Shown here piece after piece: positions 33,996 through 42,895 of a stretch of DNA of 56,400 nt. Position 1 is the stretch's first letter. Every line of letters starts with the position of its first letter. Origin of the DNA: CAZVGZ01 sp964627605 (lineage in GTDB: Bacteria; Latescibacterota; MWCZ01; CAZVGZ01); NCBI GenBank assembly GCA_964627605.1, contig CAZVGZ010000023.1:1-56400 (forward strand). Direction: 5' to 3'. The notes under the pieces are model-generated. The model was given only the letters and a program-made list of their open reading frames with translations. It did no database searches and was not told the DNA's origin. The position numbers were made by a program, and so were the translations under genes.

Positions 33996-34859
33996 CTACC
34001 GCCCAGGCACGCTGCCGTTGTATATCGCATCCAGACTGTCGCGATAGATGATCTCGTCCAGCATGTCGGATGACACGCGGGGAAGGTTGGTGCCCTCCAC
34101 CATCCTATTTAGCGATCTCAGTCCATCTATCGACTCAACCGCGGTGGTGAACGGAAAATCGGACCCAAACAGAAGCTTCCGATTAACACCGTACTCTTGC
34201 GCGAGGATCATCGTGTTGTAGAGCTGCCACGGACGGTAGTAGAGTGCTGACACGTTTGCGTATAGGTTAGGGTGCTTCCGTATCGTGGCGATGCATTCAG
34301 TCTCCCACGGGTGAGACATGTGCGCCAAGATCATCACCAGATCAGGGAAATCGGTTGCGACCTCGTCCCATAGATGCGGGCGGCTGTAGCGAAGTGGCGC
34401 GTCCTGGCAGAATGTCGTGCCTGTGTGAAACAGGATCGGCAGATTGTGTTTGGTACACTCTGAATAGAGCGGATGTAGCTTTTTGTCGCGTGGATCGACG
34501 TTCTGGTAAATGGGGCCCAGTTTCACGCCGCACATCCCAAGATCAGACCTGGCATGCTCAAACTCATCCATATACGCCAAATCGTTGGGATCGACACTCA
34601 TCCACGGCACGATTTTTGGGTCGCCCATTTTATTTATGAAATCAGCGACGAAGTCGTTGGGCACGTCGATGCCCGTGTATGCGAACCTGAGTCCGAAAGC
34701 GATGACGTTGTCGCACGGTTTGATGGCAGCAGCAAACCGCTCGGGTGTCACGTCCATACTAGTCGGATCAGTCCTCGCCCGCCGGGTCTCCTCTAGAAAC
34801 TTTTCCGACATATGCAGCGACACATCCCAGATGTTCGTATGAGTGTCTATCAAGGGCAT
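33996..34859 (-). CDS. Amidohydrolase family protein (COG2159-like)
   Basis: 287 residues forming a metal-dependent TIM barrel. The first-strand metal motif is partly changed (IDTHTNIWD rather than DxHxH). Others are MCGVKLGPIYQNVDPRD, PILFHTGT (His ligand), LVMILAHMSHPWE, and KLLFGSDFPF (catalytic Asp). Relatives decarboxylate or hydrolyse aromatic and sugar acids (ACMSD-like). It converges on the permease gene with six bases between stops. Confidence 0.82.
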   Translation of the reverse strand: MPLIDTHTNIWDVSLHMSEKFLEETRRARTDPTSMDVTPERFAAAIKPCDNVIAFGLRFAYTGIDVPNDFVADFINKMGDPKIVPWMSVDPNDLAYMDEFEHARSDLGMCGVKLGPIYQNVDPRDKKLHPLYSECTKHNLPILFHTGTTFCQDAPLRYSRPHLWDEVATDFPDLVMILAHMSHPWETECIATIRKHPNLYANVSALYYRPWQLYNTMILAQEYGVNRKLLFGSDFPFTTAVESIDGLRSLNRMVEGTNLPRVSSDMLDEIIYRDSLDAIYNGSVPGR

Positions 34860-34871
34860 CTCGAAGCCGCC

Positions 34872-35786
34872 TCATCTAATTATCATGAATTTGGTCCGGC
34901 CGAGCGTGATAAATATGCGGTCAAACACGTCGCCCACCGCGTTGCTGTACACTGTCTTCAATATGTATTCGAGGTCTGAGTATTCACTATTGTCAGAGAG
35001 TGCCGTGTCTGTATTCGGGTACAGGAGCAGCGCTAACTTGTTGGCCTTGGATGCTGACAGCATATTGGCTCGATTATAATTTCCCTTCTTGCGTTTTCTC
35101 GAAATACTATCCATCAAGACCTCCAGCCAAACGGCTTTGCGTCTTATTAATGGGTCACGCAGATACGCCGCTGGAATCATTTNNNNNNNNNNGGGCGTTT
35201 CCGATTGGTCGGCTTCTCGATCAAGCTGATCCTGTATTTCGGAGGTCGTGGCCTGGGTAATTTCTATCCCTTGGCATGTGCATTCTATTGGCGCGCCGCT
35301 CGCGTCAAGCGAGATGACGGTGAAATCTGGGGGCTCATTAGGCGCAGGTTGGGCTGCTCGAAACACATATAGTGTGCCACTTTTTGTTGCGTAGGCAGGC
35401 AGAAATTCTCGGAGGAAATGGAACTCTTTATCAATGTTTCGATGCCTGACAGTCTTCCGTCGGGGCGCTGAGCAGGTGAACGGTGCCCAAATCGTCTCAT
35501 CTATTTTTGCCAACGCACTCAGTTGGGTCTGTTGCCACCCCCAGCAGACACTGATGTCGGCTGCTTCACCCAAAGACATGATCGACAGTTCCCTGTACAC
35601 GTCTTCCTGAGTCCGGTTTTGCGCGATCCAAAGCAATGATTGCAGGCACCATGCGTTTTCCGGATGGTGCTGAAGGCCCTCCAGCAACGCGTCCACTGCA
35701 TCAACCATAATTTGCTTGACGCGTTCTGGATGCGCCGAAGGACGGATGGCTTGCTGGATCTCTGCTGCCAGTTGCTGAGCCGTCAC
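34872..35786 (-). CDS. Unknown protein interrupted by assembly gap
   Basis: An apparent 304-residue frame runs across ten Ns, but the gap length is arbitrary, so it may be two unrelated pieces. The N-terminal piece (about 199 residues) opens with a helical AEIQQAIRPSAHPERVKQIM and contains TLYVFRAAQP and CTCQGIEI. The C-terminal piece (about 100 residues) is basic then acidic: SRKRKKGNYNRANML, YLKTVYS-like helix ILKTVYSNAVGDVFDRIF. No family recognised. The composition is more polar than the neighbours, suggesting recently acquired DNA. Confidence 0.4.
   Translation of the reverse strand: MTAQQLAAEIQQAIRPSAHPERVKQIMVDAVDALLEGLQHHPENAWCLQSLLWIAQNRTQEDVYRELSIMSLGEAADISVCWGWQQTQLSALAKIDETIWAPFTCSAPRRKTVRHRNIDKEFHFLREFLPAYATKSGTLYVFRAAQPAPNEPPDFTVISLDASGAPIECTCQGIEITQATTSEIQDQLDREADQSETPXXXXMIPAAYLRDPLIRRKAVWLEVLMDSISRKRKKGNYNRANMLSASKANKLALLLYPNTDTALSDNSEYSDLEYILKTVYSNAVGDVFDRIFITLGRTKFMIIR
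35183..35192. other. Assembly gap (10 N)
   Basis: Ten consecutive undetermined bases. The true length of missing sequence is unknown. Confidence 0.99.
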
Positions 35787-35816
35787 GAGTCGGTGTGCCC
35801 GGAGCCTTGCCTGGCC

Positions 35817-36056
35817 TCAGACGTTCTTGTGTGTGCCGTCACAGAAAGGCTTGTTGCCAGACTGTTTGCAGCCACAGAACGCCACCTTCTTTGCCTCGTC
35901 GATCTCGACCTTGATCGGCGTGAGCCCCGTGCCTTTGTGCGAACTATCGCAGAACGGTTGTCTCGCCGAACGATCGCACTTGCACCACCAGTAGGTACCT
36001 GGCTCTATATCCATGACGTATGGGCTTTTCTGCGCGATGATCGGTTCCTCAGCCAT
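35817..36056 (-). CDS. Double CDGSH iron-sulfur protein
   Basis: 79 residues from ATG 36056, which has GGGGAG upstream; a longer frame to 36137 is not conserved-looking. Two CDGSH (mitoNEET-type) motifs bind 2Fe-2S with three Cys and one His: CKCDRSARQPFCDSSH and CGCKQSGNKPFCDGTH. Small tandem-CDGSH proteins in bacteria act in redox or iron-sulfur transfer, with no fixed pathway. Monocistronic. Confidence 0.92.
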   Translation of the reverse strand: MAEEPIIAQKSPYVMDIEPGTYWWCKCDRSARQPFCDSSHKGTGLTPIKVEIDEAKKVAFCGCKQSGNKPFCDGTHKNV

Positions 36057-36166
36057 GTTCCACTCCCCGTATATGAAATATATTGCGATATCGAAACTAC
36101 GAGAACTCCGAACCCGTACTGGCGTGCGGCGAATCACCCACGCGATCGACTGCGACCCGCTGGAGG

Positions 36167-36997
36167 CTACTGGTAAGGCGCGCCGATCTGATCCAGTATT
36201 TTCTTTAGCGCCTGTGCCGCCACTTTGAACGCGTCAGGGCCTGTGAACCCACCAGATTTTCCAGCGTGTTTCAGATGTGGCTCCAGCGACAGAAACCCTT
36301 TGAAGCCTTCGTAGACCAGTTGATCTTCCAACACCTCCAACAGCCCGCCATCACCCTCTCCTGCTGGCGTGACTTTGCGATCTGACGCCCTTGCGTCCTT
36401 GATGTGGAAATAGCGGATGTGCTTTTTGAGGAGCGGATAGCACTCTTTGGCCGGATCATGCTTCGCCACGACAAAGTTTGCGGGATCGAAAATCGCTTTG
36501 AAATGCTCAGAGTTCATCGTTTCAATAAGATCGACACAGTTTTGTGGCGACTCGCCGTAGATGCCGCCTTCATTTTCGTGGAGCATCAGCATGTCGGCCT
36601 CTTCGGCCATATCCACGAACGCCCTCATTCTCCCCATAATCTGATCGCGCCATTTTTCAGTTGTATCACCCTCAGGAGCGTAGTACGAAAACACACGAAT
36701 GTTTCGTATCCCAAAAAACTTGCCGACTTTGATCGCCTGAGCGAACTGGCTTTTCTGCTGATCAAAATCCTCATCAATACGAAACTTACCGATGGGCGAT
36801 CCGACGGCAGAGAGTTTGAAACCGCGCTGATCCATCTGCTCCTTCATCTTCGCCATCTGCTCGTCGGACATCTTGAGGACCGGGGTGTCCCACACGCCGC
36901 GAAGCTCAATGTGTTTGACACCCTCACTCTCAAGGACATCCAACTGTTCGGTAAGGTCCTGAGATACCTCATCGGCAAACGCACTTATCGTTACCAT
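36167..36997 (-). CDS. Xylose isomerase-like TIM barrel (sugar phosphate isomerase/epimerase)
   Basis: 276 residues, AP_endonuc_2 fold. Motifs are ISAFADEVSQDLTEQLDVLESEGVKHIELRG (start and first strands), IRVFSYYAPEG, LMLHENEGGIYGES (metal Glu), FKAIFDPANFV, YFHIKDARASD (metal His and Asp), and FLSLEPHL. Members epimerise or isomerise sugars or inosose. Often found with Gfo/Idh/MocA enzymes, three of which are in this window, so an inositol- or keto-sugar-type pathway is plausible. Confidence 0.88.
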   Translation of the reverse strand: MVTISAFADEVSQDLTEQLDVLESEGVKHIELRGVWDTPVLKMSDEQMAKMKEQMDQRGFKLSAVGSPIGKFRIDEDFDQQKSQFAQAIKVGKFFGIRNIRVFSYYAPEGDTTEKWRDQIMGRMRAFVDMAEEADMLMLHENEGGIYGESPQNCVDLIETMNSEHFKAIFDPANFVVAKHDPAKECYPLLKKHIRYFHIKDARASDRKVTPAGEGDGGLLEVLEDQLVYEGFKGFLSLEPHLKHAGKSGGFTGPDAFKVAAQALKKILDQIGAPYQ

Positions 36998-37022
36998 CTC
37001 TGTGTCATCCTTTCGTGCCCTA

Positions 37023-37742
37023 TCAAGCGAACGACGGTTCTTCCAGAGGATTGAAATCTTCGTCTTCGTCGTCCTCGCTGTCTTCGTTGGTCGTTGTTTC
37101 GTCTTCCTGTTCTACCATCACGATCAGCCTGTCGATAAGCAGCACCCATGCCGAGGCCCCCAACCACGACCCCACGACATCGCTGGGCCAGTGGGCCTGA
37201 AAGTGCATTCGAGACACCCCAGCCATCACAACGATCAGCCCGCAAAAAGCCACAACAGTATTGCGGACGCGGATGGATTCGGCGCGTCGCCACGCTATTA
37301 GCGCCGCGAAACCAAACAGTACCGTGTGGTAGGTAACCAATGTGGATGGATAGCTGGTCAATAGGGTCGGGTCCAGTGGGCGTCCCCTGGATACCAAAGG
37401 CAAGAAAAGGCCCACGAGGAGCGGTCCGCCAGCGACCGACGCCAAAAATCCCAGCGCCCATATCGGTCGCCGCCACGTCACAAGCCTGATCGCCAGGGTT
37501 GTGACAATGAACACATATACCCATGGACGGGCGACCGACAGTTCCATCCATTCCGAAATAGTAGACAGTCCAGGCAGTTTGTGAACTACAACCAACACTC
37601 CCCAATCCCCGCGAAATGTTGGCCAAACCGCAGCCATCAACGAACAGGCCAAGAACCCCAACGCTGTTATCGCCAGAAGTGTCGGCGCGTGGCTGTGTCG
37701 ATCACCGTCTTCGATCTCATCTACAAGCTGGTCGGTGGTCAT
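37023..37742 (-). CDS. PAP2-family membrane protein with altered C2 motif
   Basis: 239 residues with about six membrane segments. C1 is LPLVSRGRP (114-122) and C3 is complete (Ser177-Arg178, His184, Asp188 in SRMHFQAHWPSD), so the nucleophilic His remains. C2, normally P-S-G-H, reads Pro132-Ser133-Thr-Leu135, so the proton-donating His is missing although the following residues match family spacing. Catalysis may be weak or altered. An acidic tail follows (about 210-235, EDSEDDEDEDF). It would act on lipid or isoprenyl phosphates at the membrane. Confidence 0.8.
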   Translation of the reverse strand: MTTDQLVDEIEDGDRHSHAPTLLAITALGFLACSLMAAVWPTFRGDWGVLVVVHKLPGLSTISEWMELSVARPWVYVFIVTTLAIRLVTWRRPIWALGFLASVAGGPLLVGLFLPLVSRGRPLDPTLLTSYPSTLVTYHTVLFGFAALIAWRRAESIRVRNTVVAFCGLIVVMAGVSRMHFQAHWPSDVVGSWLGASAWVLLIDRLIVMVEQEDETTTNEDSEDDEDEDFNPLEEPSFA

Positions 37743-37754
37743 GTTGGTGCCGTC

Positions 37755-38543
37755 TTAGTTTCGTGTGGCGACTATCCACTGATCGGATGACGATGCTGGT
37801 GCAAACTCTTCGCCTCCCACACCGCCGAGCGTTTTGACGACAGTACAACCTGCGTTGATGACTGCCGAACGCATCCGATCATGTGTCAGAGGGCCGTGGC
37901 GTGTGACATCTGGATACTGAGCCCATCCGTCCTGTTCTTGGCGCAGAATCAGGGCGTTTACCACTATAGTGTCGCCCTCCTTTACAGACTGCCGCCAGAC
38001 GATTGTCGGCTTGCCATCCACATCACCTGATCTCAGGGGGAACTTTTTTATATTGTCAGGCCACTGAGCATCGTAGTTGACAACCTGAACTATCAACGCG
38101 CCTCCTGGTCTCAGCGCCCCTGCCATCCCAGATATCGCCCGATTAAGTCTCGTGTCGTTTTCAACATCCGCCACCGCCGACAGCGAATTGCCAAGGCACA
38201 TCACCGCATCCACAGGTTGTTCGACAGCCGACGGAGCGTCGTTCCACGATAGGACCTCAAATCGCGCCTTCACCCCCATCTGCAAAGCGTGCTGCTGTGC
38301 CCGCTCAATCCGTGTCGCGCTCTGGTCGATGCCCTTGACTCTAATTCCCCTATTAGCCCAATAGACTGAATGACGTCCGGTACCGCACCCGCAATCAAGG
38401 AGCGTTTCTACCCCGAACTCTTTCCACAGATCGCCTAGCAGCTTTGATTCAAGTTCCAGACGTACATCCCAGTCCACCAAAACATCGTAGGCGGCAGCAA
38501 TCCACGGAGCGTCGTCTGACTGAAACGGGGTAGACATCCACAA
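37755..38543 (-). CDS. Class I SAM-dependent methyltransferase
   Basis: 262 residues (ATG 38537 is an equally good start). Rossmann fold with motif I LLDCGCGTGRHSVYWANRG, the acidic strand end VKGIDQSATRIERA, and DAVMCLGNSLSAV at motif IV. It resembles glycine/sarcosine-type and Methyltransf_25 enzymes; the substrate is not predictable. It is 12 bases upstream of the PAP2 gene. Confidence 0.85.
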   Translation of the reverse strand: MWMSTPFQSDDAPWIAAAYDVLVDWDVRLELESKLLGDLWKEFGVETLLDCGCGTGRHSVYWANRGIRVKGIDQSATRIERAQQHALQMGVKARFEVLSWNDAPSAVEQPVDAVMCLGNSLSAVADVENDTRLNRAISGMAGALRPGGALIVQVVNYDAQWPDNIKKFPLRSGDVDGKPTIVWRQSVKEGDTIVVNALILRQEQDGWAQYPDVTRHGPLTHDRMRSAVINAGCTVVKTLGGVGGEEFAPASSSDQWIVATRN

Positions 38544-38666
38544 CCTCTCAACTCAGTTCATCTGCGCGCCCGAATCCTGGTCGGTTCCACCGCGACGATG
38601 GGCCACAATGTCACTCAAGAATTTAGCTCCGTCAGCCCCAAGAACGAAGGGGACTACAATTGAACC

Positions 38667-41141
38667 CTAGAGCATCGACACCGGGTCCACATCCACTATC
38701 AACCGCACGTCTCGCCACCGTTTCACCTCTGCGAATTTCTGCGACAGCGTCTGGGCCGCCTGGCGGACGTGCCGACCGTTTGGCCCCATCAGTAGAATCT
38801 GCCAGCGCCAGTCATGTTTGATCTTTGCCAAGGGTGCCTCGTTTGGGCCTTTGACCGCCACCGATCGTGGTGCGATACGTATCGCGGCCCTCGCAGCCCA
38901 GTCAGCAGCCAGCTCGACCTGATCTCTCTGCCTGGATCTAAGAAGCACCCACACCATCTTGCCAAAAGGCGGGTAGTTAAGAGCCTGGCGCTGTTCGAGC
39001 TCCCACTCACAGAAACCGTCAACATCGTGAGTTTTGGCGAACTCAATCGACGGATGTGACGGTTGATGCGTCTGAATGATGACCTCACCAGGTGTCTCAC
39101 CTCTCCCCGATCGACCGGCCACCTGCGTCAAAAGCTGGAAAGTCCTCTCGCTCGCCCGGAAGTCTGGCATCCCCAACCCCACATCAGCCGAGATCACGCC
39201 GGTGAGAGTGACATTGGGGAAATCCAAGCCTTTGGCGACCATCTGCGTTCCAAGAAGAATAGACGCCTCCTGCTTGCGGAAGCTCTCCAGCAATCTGTGG
39301 TGGGCTCCTTTGCCACGGGTCGTATCCTGGTCCATCCGGATCACGTCAGCGGATTTGAACGCGGCGCTCAACATCTCCTGAACTTTCTGCGTGCCGATCC
39401 CTCCATAGCGCACCGCATCTTCCAGGCAGTTGGGGCACTTGTCGGGGTTGGCTTCAGAGTGCCCGCAGTAGTGGCATTGTAGTCGCGCATCCACCCGGTG
39501 ATACGTCAACGCCACCTGACAGGCAGGGCACTCGAAAGTCTCGCCGCACGATTGACACTGCACGAACGGGGAGAACCCCCGCCTGTTTTGCAGGATCACA
39601 ATCTGCTCGTTCCGCTCCAGCCGCGCCGCCACCCCCTCTCTCAGAGCTTTGGAAAGGCCACTGTTGTTGCCAGAGGCCCTCTCCAACCGCATATCTATTA
39701 TGGAGACCGTAGGCATCGGCAGCACCCCGATCCTGTTTGGCAGTGACGTCCTGACATATTTGCCGGTGGAGACGTTGTAGGCGGACTCCAGCGATGGTGT
39801 GGCAGAGCCCAAAACCACCGCTGCGTCCTCAATCCGACCCCGTGCGACCGCGACATCCCTGGCGCTGTATCGCGGGTCTGGGTCTGTCTGTTTATATGAG
39901 CTGTCATGCTCCTCATCCACGACGATTAGCCCCAGATTGTCCACAGGCGCGAAGACCGCCGATCTCGGACCCACTGCGATCCGGCAGCTTCCGCGTTTTA
40001 GAAGCCGCCAAGCATCGGCCCGCTCACCGTCGCCCAACTGACTGTGCAGGACCGCAACGTCATCACCGAAACGGGACTTGAAACGCCTTACTGTCTGCGG
40101 CGTCAGAGCGATTTCTGGCACCAGCATTATCACTCCCATCCTCTTCTCTACTACCGCTTCAATCGCCTCCAGATAGACGAGCGTCTTCCCGCTACCCGTC
40201 ACCCCTGCCAACAGTACCGGTTCGCTCCCTTCGGTCGCCACAGCGGTGTTGATCGCTGCCAATGCGCTCTGCTGGTCGGATGTGAGTTCGTGGCGCATCG
40301 CTTCGTCGGCAGGTCCGGTGAACGGTCGGCGGATCACCTCCTTCTGCTCGATGCGAACCAAACCTTTTTTGACCAGTGCGGTGATTGACCCTCGCCCGAT
40401 TTGCCAGCGAGACTCCAAATCCCGCAAACTTAACTGGTTTTCAGGTGCAGCGTCCAATCTTTTTAGGGCAAGTGCCTGTTTTGGCGCACGGGCGCAAGTT
40501 CGAATCGCTTCGTATACTTTGCAGGGTTCGGTGTCAACTAGAGTCGCCACCGACTCCATTTTTACCGGCGTCCCCACATCTCTACACCGGGCGTGCAGCC
40601 GTAATCGGCCACTGGCTTCAAGCTGCGCCAGTGGTCCTCTAAATCCGCCTCCGCCCAACCGTTTTTCTAACTGCCTTATGGTCAGCTCGCCTTCGTTAGC
40701 CAGACATGCCAGAATGTCAGCTTGCCTGGGGGCACTACCCGACAGTTTTGCAGCTACAGCGTGAGGCTCAGGGTCGGTAGCAGAAATCACCCACCTGCTT
40801 GCATTTCCAGTCGCCGCAGGAAGCGCTGCTTTCAGCACTAAGCCCCACGGGGTGCCGTAGTATTCCGACATCCAACGTGTCAGATCGAGCATCGGCTCCG
40901 AACACACGGGTTCCGGGTCAGGCAGTTCCAAAATAGGTTTGGTGTCGAAATCCACATCCGAGGGAAGGCCTACAATCACGCCAGTGACAGTCTGGCGTCC
41001 AAGGTTGACGACGACTCGCATCCCTGGCTGGACATCGTCTGCCCATTGGGAGGGCGCATGGTACGTCAGCGGACCAGCGATGCGCCTCGGCACCGCCACA
41101 TCCACCAAACGCGCCGTTGTCCTAGTCGCCGAAGCATTCAT
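38667..41141 (-). CDS. priA: Primosomal replication protein N' (PriA helicase)
   Basis: 824 residues. The order is: N-terminal 3'-DNA-binding domain (VDVAVPRRIAGPLTYHAP), winged helix, helicase lobe 1 with Walker A GVTGSGKT and Walker B VVDEEHDSSYKQ, an eight-cysteine zinc-binding insertion (CQSC, CPAC, CHYC, CPNC), and lobe 2 with GTQMVAKGLDFPNV and QVAGRSGRGE. It restarts collapsed replication forks by loading DnaB. Full length, no odd features. Confidence 0.97.
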   Translation of the reverse strand: MNASATRTTARLVDVAVPRRIAGPLTYHAPSQWADDVQPGMRVVVNLGRQTVTGVIVGLPSDVDFDTKPILELPDPEPVCSEPMLDLTRWMSEYYGTPWGLVLKAALPAATGNASRWVISATDPEPHAVAAKLSGSAPRQADILACLANEGELTIRQLEKRLGGGGFRGPLAQLEASGRLRLHARCRDVGTPVKMESVATLVDTEPCKVYEAIRTCARAPKQALALKRLDAAPENQLSLRDLESRWQIGRGSITALVKKGLVRIEQKEVIRRPFTGPADEAMRHELTSDQQSALAAINTAVATEGSEPVLLAGVTGSGKTLVYLEAIEAVVEKRMGVIMLVPEIALTPQTVRRFKSRFGDDVAVLHSQLGDGERADAWRLLKRGSCRIAVGPRSAVFAPVDNLGLIVVDEEHDSSYKQTDPDPRYSARDVAVARGRIEDAAVVLGSATPSLESAYNVSTGKYVRTSLPNRIGVLPMPTVSIIDMRLERASGNNSGLSKALREGVAARLERNEQIVILQNRRGFSPFVQCQSCGETFECPACQVALTYHRVDARLQCHYCGHSEANPDKCPNCLEDAVRYGGIGTQKVQEMLSAAFKSADVIRMDQDTTRGKGAHHRLLESFRKQEASILLGTQMVAKGLDFPNVTLTGVISADVGLGMPDFRASERTFQLLTQVAGRSGRGETPGEVIIQTHQPSHPSIEFAKTHDVDGFCEWELEQRQALNYPPFGKMVWVLLRSRQRDQVELAADWAARAAIRIAPRSVAVKGPNEAPLAKIKHDWRWQILLMGPNGRHVRQAAQTLSQKFAEVKRWRDVRLIVDVDPVSML

Positions 41142-41173
41142 TCAGTACATTCTAGGTGGATTGACTTGGAGTC

Positions 41174-41959
41174 CTACCTGACCCACCGAGCGCTGTCGGA
41201 AGTGACTTCAACAACGATTCGGGTTCTGTTGGGTGGGTGGGGGACAGCTAACGTCTCGTTCCCACGGAAAAGTCGGACGCCCTGGTGGCGACCCAAAACC
41301 AGCCGAAGCGACTGCGCAACTTTCCAGGTCCTTCGGGCATCAGGGGAGTAGACTGCTGCTTTATCAGGTCTGAGGGAGTCTCTTCGGGCCAGCACCCAGA
41401 CACTGTCGGTCGTCACCATCGTTATATAGATCGAATCAGATGGATCAGGCTCCAAACCCGGTGGCGGTGGCACGGGCGTTGCTGGTAACATAGAGCCGGT
41501 TAGCGCTGGCTCCTGGGCCGGTTCTGGCACCGTCTGCTCATCAGAGTCTGGGGTGTTGAGCGCCATCGATAGTGCGAGCACCACTCCGCCGATCGTAGCT
41601 GCGAGTTTCATCGGGAAGCCCGGTCTTCGGTGGACAGGCTGCGATGGTTCGGTCAACGGAGAGGTGGCGGTCACCGCAGGACTTACAGCTGGAAGCAGCT
41701 CATCGAGCAGTTTGGTCAAACTGTCCGGGTCGAGGCCAAGTTCGAGCGCATATGTCCGTAGGAATGCGCGGGCGAACGGCCTTTCGACTACAGTGAGATC
41801 GCCTTGAGCCAACGCCTGAAGAACCGGAAGGGTGATGTGTGTGCTCTCAGCTATCCTGGCAAGGGATAGACCTGATTTCTGGCGAGCGGCGTCGAGAAGG
41901 ACGAACAGATCGCCGCTTTCAGGCTCGTTTGTCAATTGATCGCTGGTCTCATCGGTCAT
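41174..41959 (-). CDS. RodZ-like membrane protein with HTH and DUF4115
   Basis: 261 residues from ATG 41959 (a frame to 42034 exists). The N-terminal HTH_25 domain is LLDAARQKSGLSLARIAESTHITLPVLQALAQGDLTVVERPFARAFLRTYA-like over about residues 18-75. A proline-rich linker precedes one membrane helix (KLAATIGGVVLALSMAL, about 130) and a C-terminal beta-rich DUF4115 (VWVLARRDS, VLGRHQGVRLFRGNE). RodZ links MreB to the membrane in cell-shape control. It lies 32 bases upstream of priA. Confidence 0.85.
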   Translation of the reverse strand: MTDETSDQLTNEPESGDLFVLLDAARQKSGLSLARIAESTHITLPVLQALAQGDLTVVERPFARAFLRTYALELGLDPDSLTKLLDELLPAVSPAVTATSPLTEPSQPVHRRPGFPMKLAATIGGVVLALSMALNTPDSDEQTVPEPAQEPALTGSMLPATPVPPPPGLEPDPSDSIYITMVTTDSVWVLARRDSLRPDKAAVYSPDARRTWKVAQSLRLVLGRHQGVRLFRGNETLAVPHPPNRTRIVVEVTSDSARWVR

Positions 41960-42058
41960 ATCTAGTCGGCGTGTCGGTTTTGGTGGCGCTGAGAAGGCGG
42001 CGCAAATGCGGTGTCGCCCCACCTTCAGAAGCAAAGAGGCAAAACGTAGAGCAATCTA

Positions 42059-42664
42059 CTAATCGGCAGTGACGCCCAACACTTCCCTCAAGCGGGAGAT
42101 TGGAAGTCCGACGACGTTAAAATAGCAGCCTGATATTCTGCGCACCAGTACCGCGCCGAACCCCTGAATTCCGTAGGCACCGGCTTTGTCCATAGGTTCG
42201 CCAGTGGCGATGTAGCCGTCGATTAACGCAGAGTCGAGGTCCTGCATCGTAACGTTGGTGCTCTCAGCGACACCCCGGCAACGTCCGTCGGCGACAGAGA
42301 TTGCGGCCAAGCCTGTGTAGACTGAGTGGGTCCGGCCAGAAAGGGTTTCAAGCATTATCCGCGCCTCATCAGTAGTTTCAGGCTTTCCGAGCGTGGTGCC
42401 GTCGATGGACACCACCGTGTCTGCCGCGAGGACCACTCCGTCGGTATATTCATCTGCGACCGCTTCAGCTTTTTGGCGCGCCAGCCACAGCGCACCATCT
42501 GACGGCGACATCGGGTGTGGGAGTATCTCGGGCTGGTCGGATGGTTGAACGGTAAAGCAGATCCCGATCTGTTCTAGCAACATAGCTCTGCGAGGCGATG
42601 CCGACGCCAAGATAAGCGGCGAGGGCCACTGGGCGGCCCACTGCGAACAATGGATCATCTGCAA
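42059..42664 (-). CDS. maf: Maf-family nucleoside triphosphate pyrophosphatase
   Basis: 201 residues. The motifs LILASASPRRAMLLEQIG, VLAADTVVSIDGTTLGKP (catalytic Asp), SGRTHSVYTG, MDKAGAYGIQGFGAVLV and NVVGLPISRL are diagnostic. Maf/YhdE proteins hydrolyse dTTP, UTP or modified nucleotides as house-cleaning enzymes. It lies upstream of the RodZ-like gene, with a divergent SUMF1 gene across an 80-228 base spacer. Confidence 0.94.
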   Translation of the reverse strand: MQMIHCSQWAAQWPSPLILASASPRRAMLLEQIGICFTVQPSDQPEILPHPMSPSDGALWLARQKAEAVADEYTDGVVLAADTVVSIDGTTLGKPETTDEARIMLETLSGRTHSVYTGLAAISVADGRCRGVAESTNVTMQDLDSALIDGYIATGEPMDKAGAYGIQGFGAVLVRRISGCYFNVVGLPISRLREVLGVTAD

Positions 42665-42882
42665 CTCTTCGCGCGTTGTAATATTGTCAAAACCGGTGGC
42701 AGCTATTGAAGCGCCGCCCAGCGACCCGTTTCTTTTCTAGATGAGGTGGCGAATGCCGCCGAGCAAATGAAACTCTTCCGGGGTCAAATGCACGTCAAGG
42801 GGAGCGCTCAGCAAGACAACCGCCGTTGGACGACCGTACAGGCAACGGTCGCGCCTGCTCTGTGCGCGGTCAACGCGCTGCC

Positions 42883-42895
42883 AAGGAGATGCGTG
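42883..42895 (+). promoter_or_regulatory. Ribosome-binding site deciding a GTG start
   Basis: AAGGAG at 42883-42888 is followed four bases later by GTG 42893, which opens a signal peptide. This favours the internal start over the in-frame 42746 start of the SUMF1-domain gene. Confidence 0.55.

Noticed and set aside
36404..37054. Plus-strand open frame of 216 codons
   Set aside because: Antisense to the xylose isomerase-like gene; no domain.
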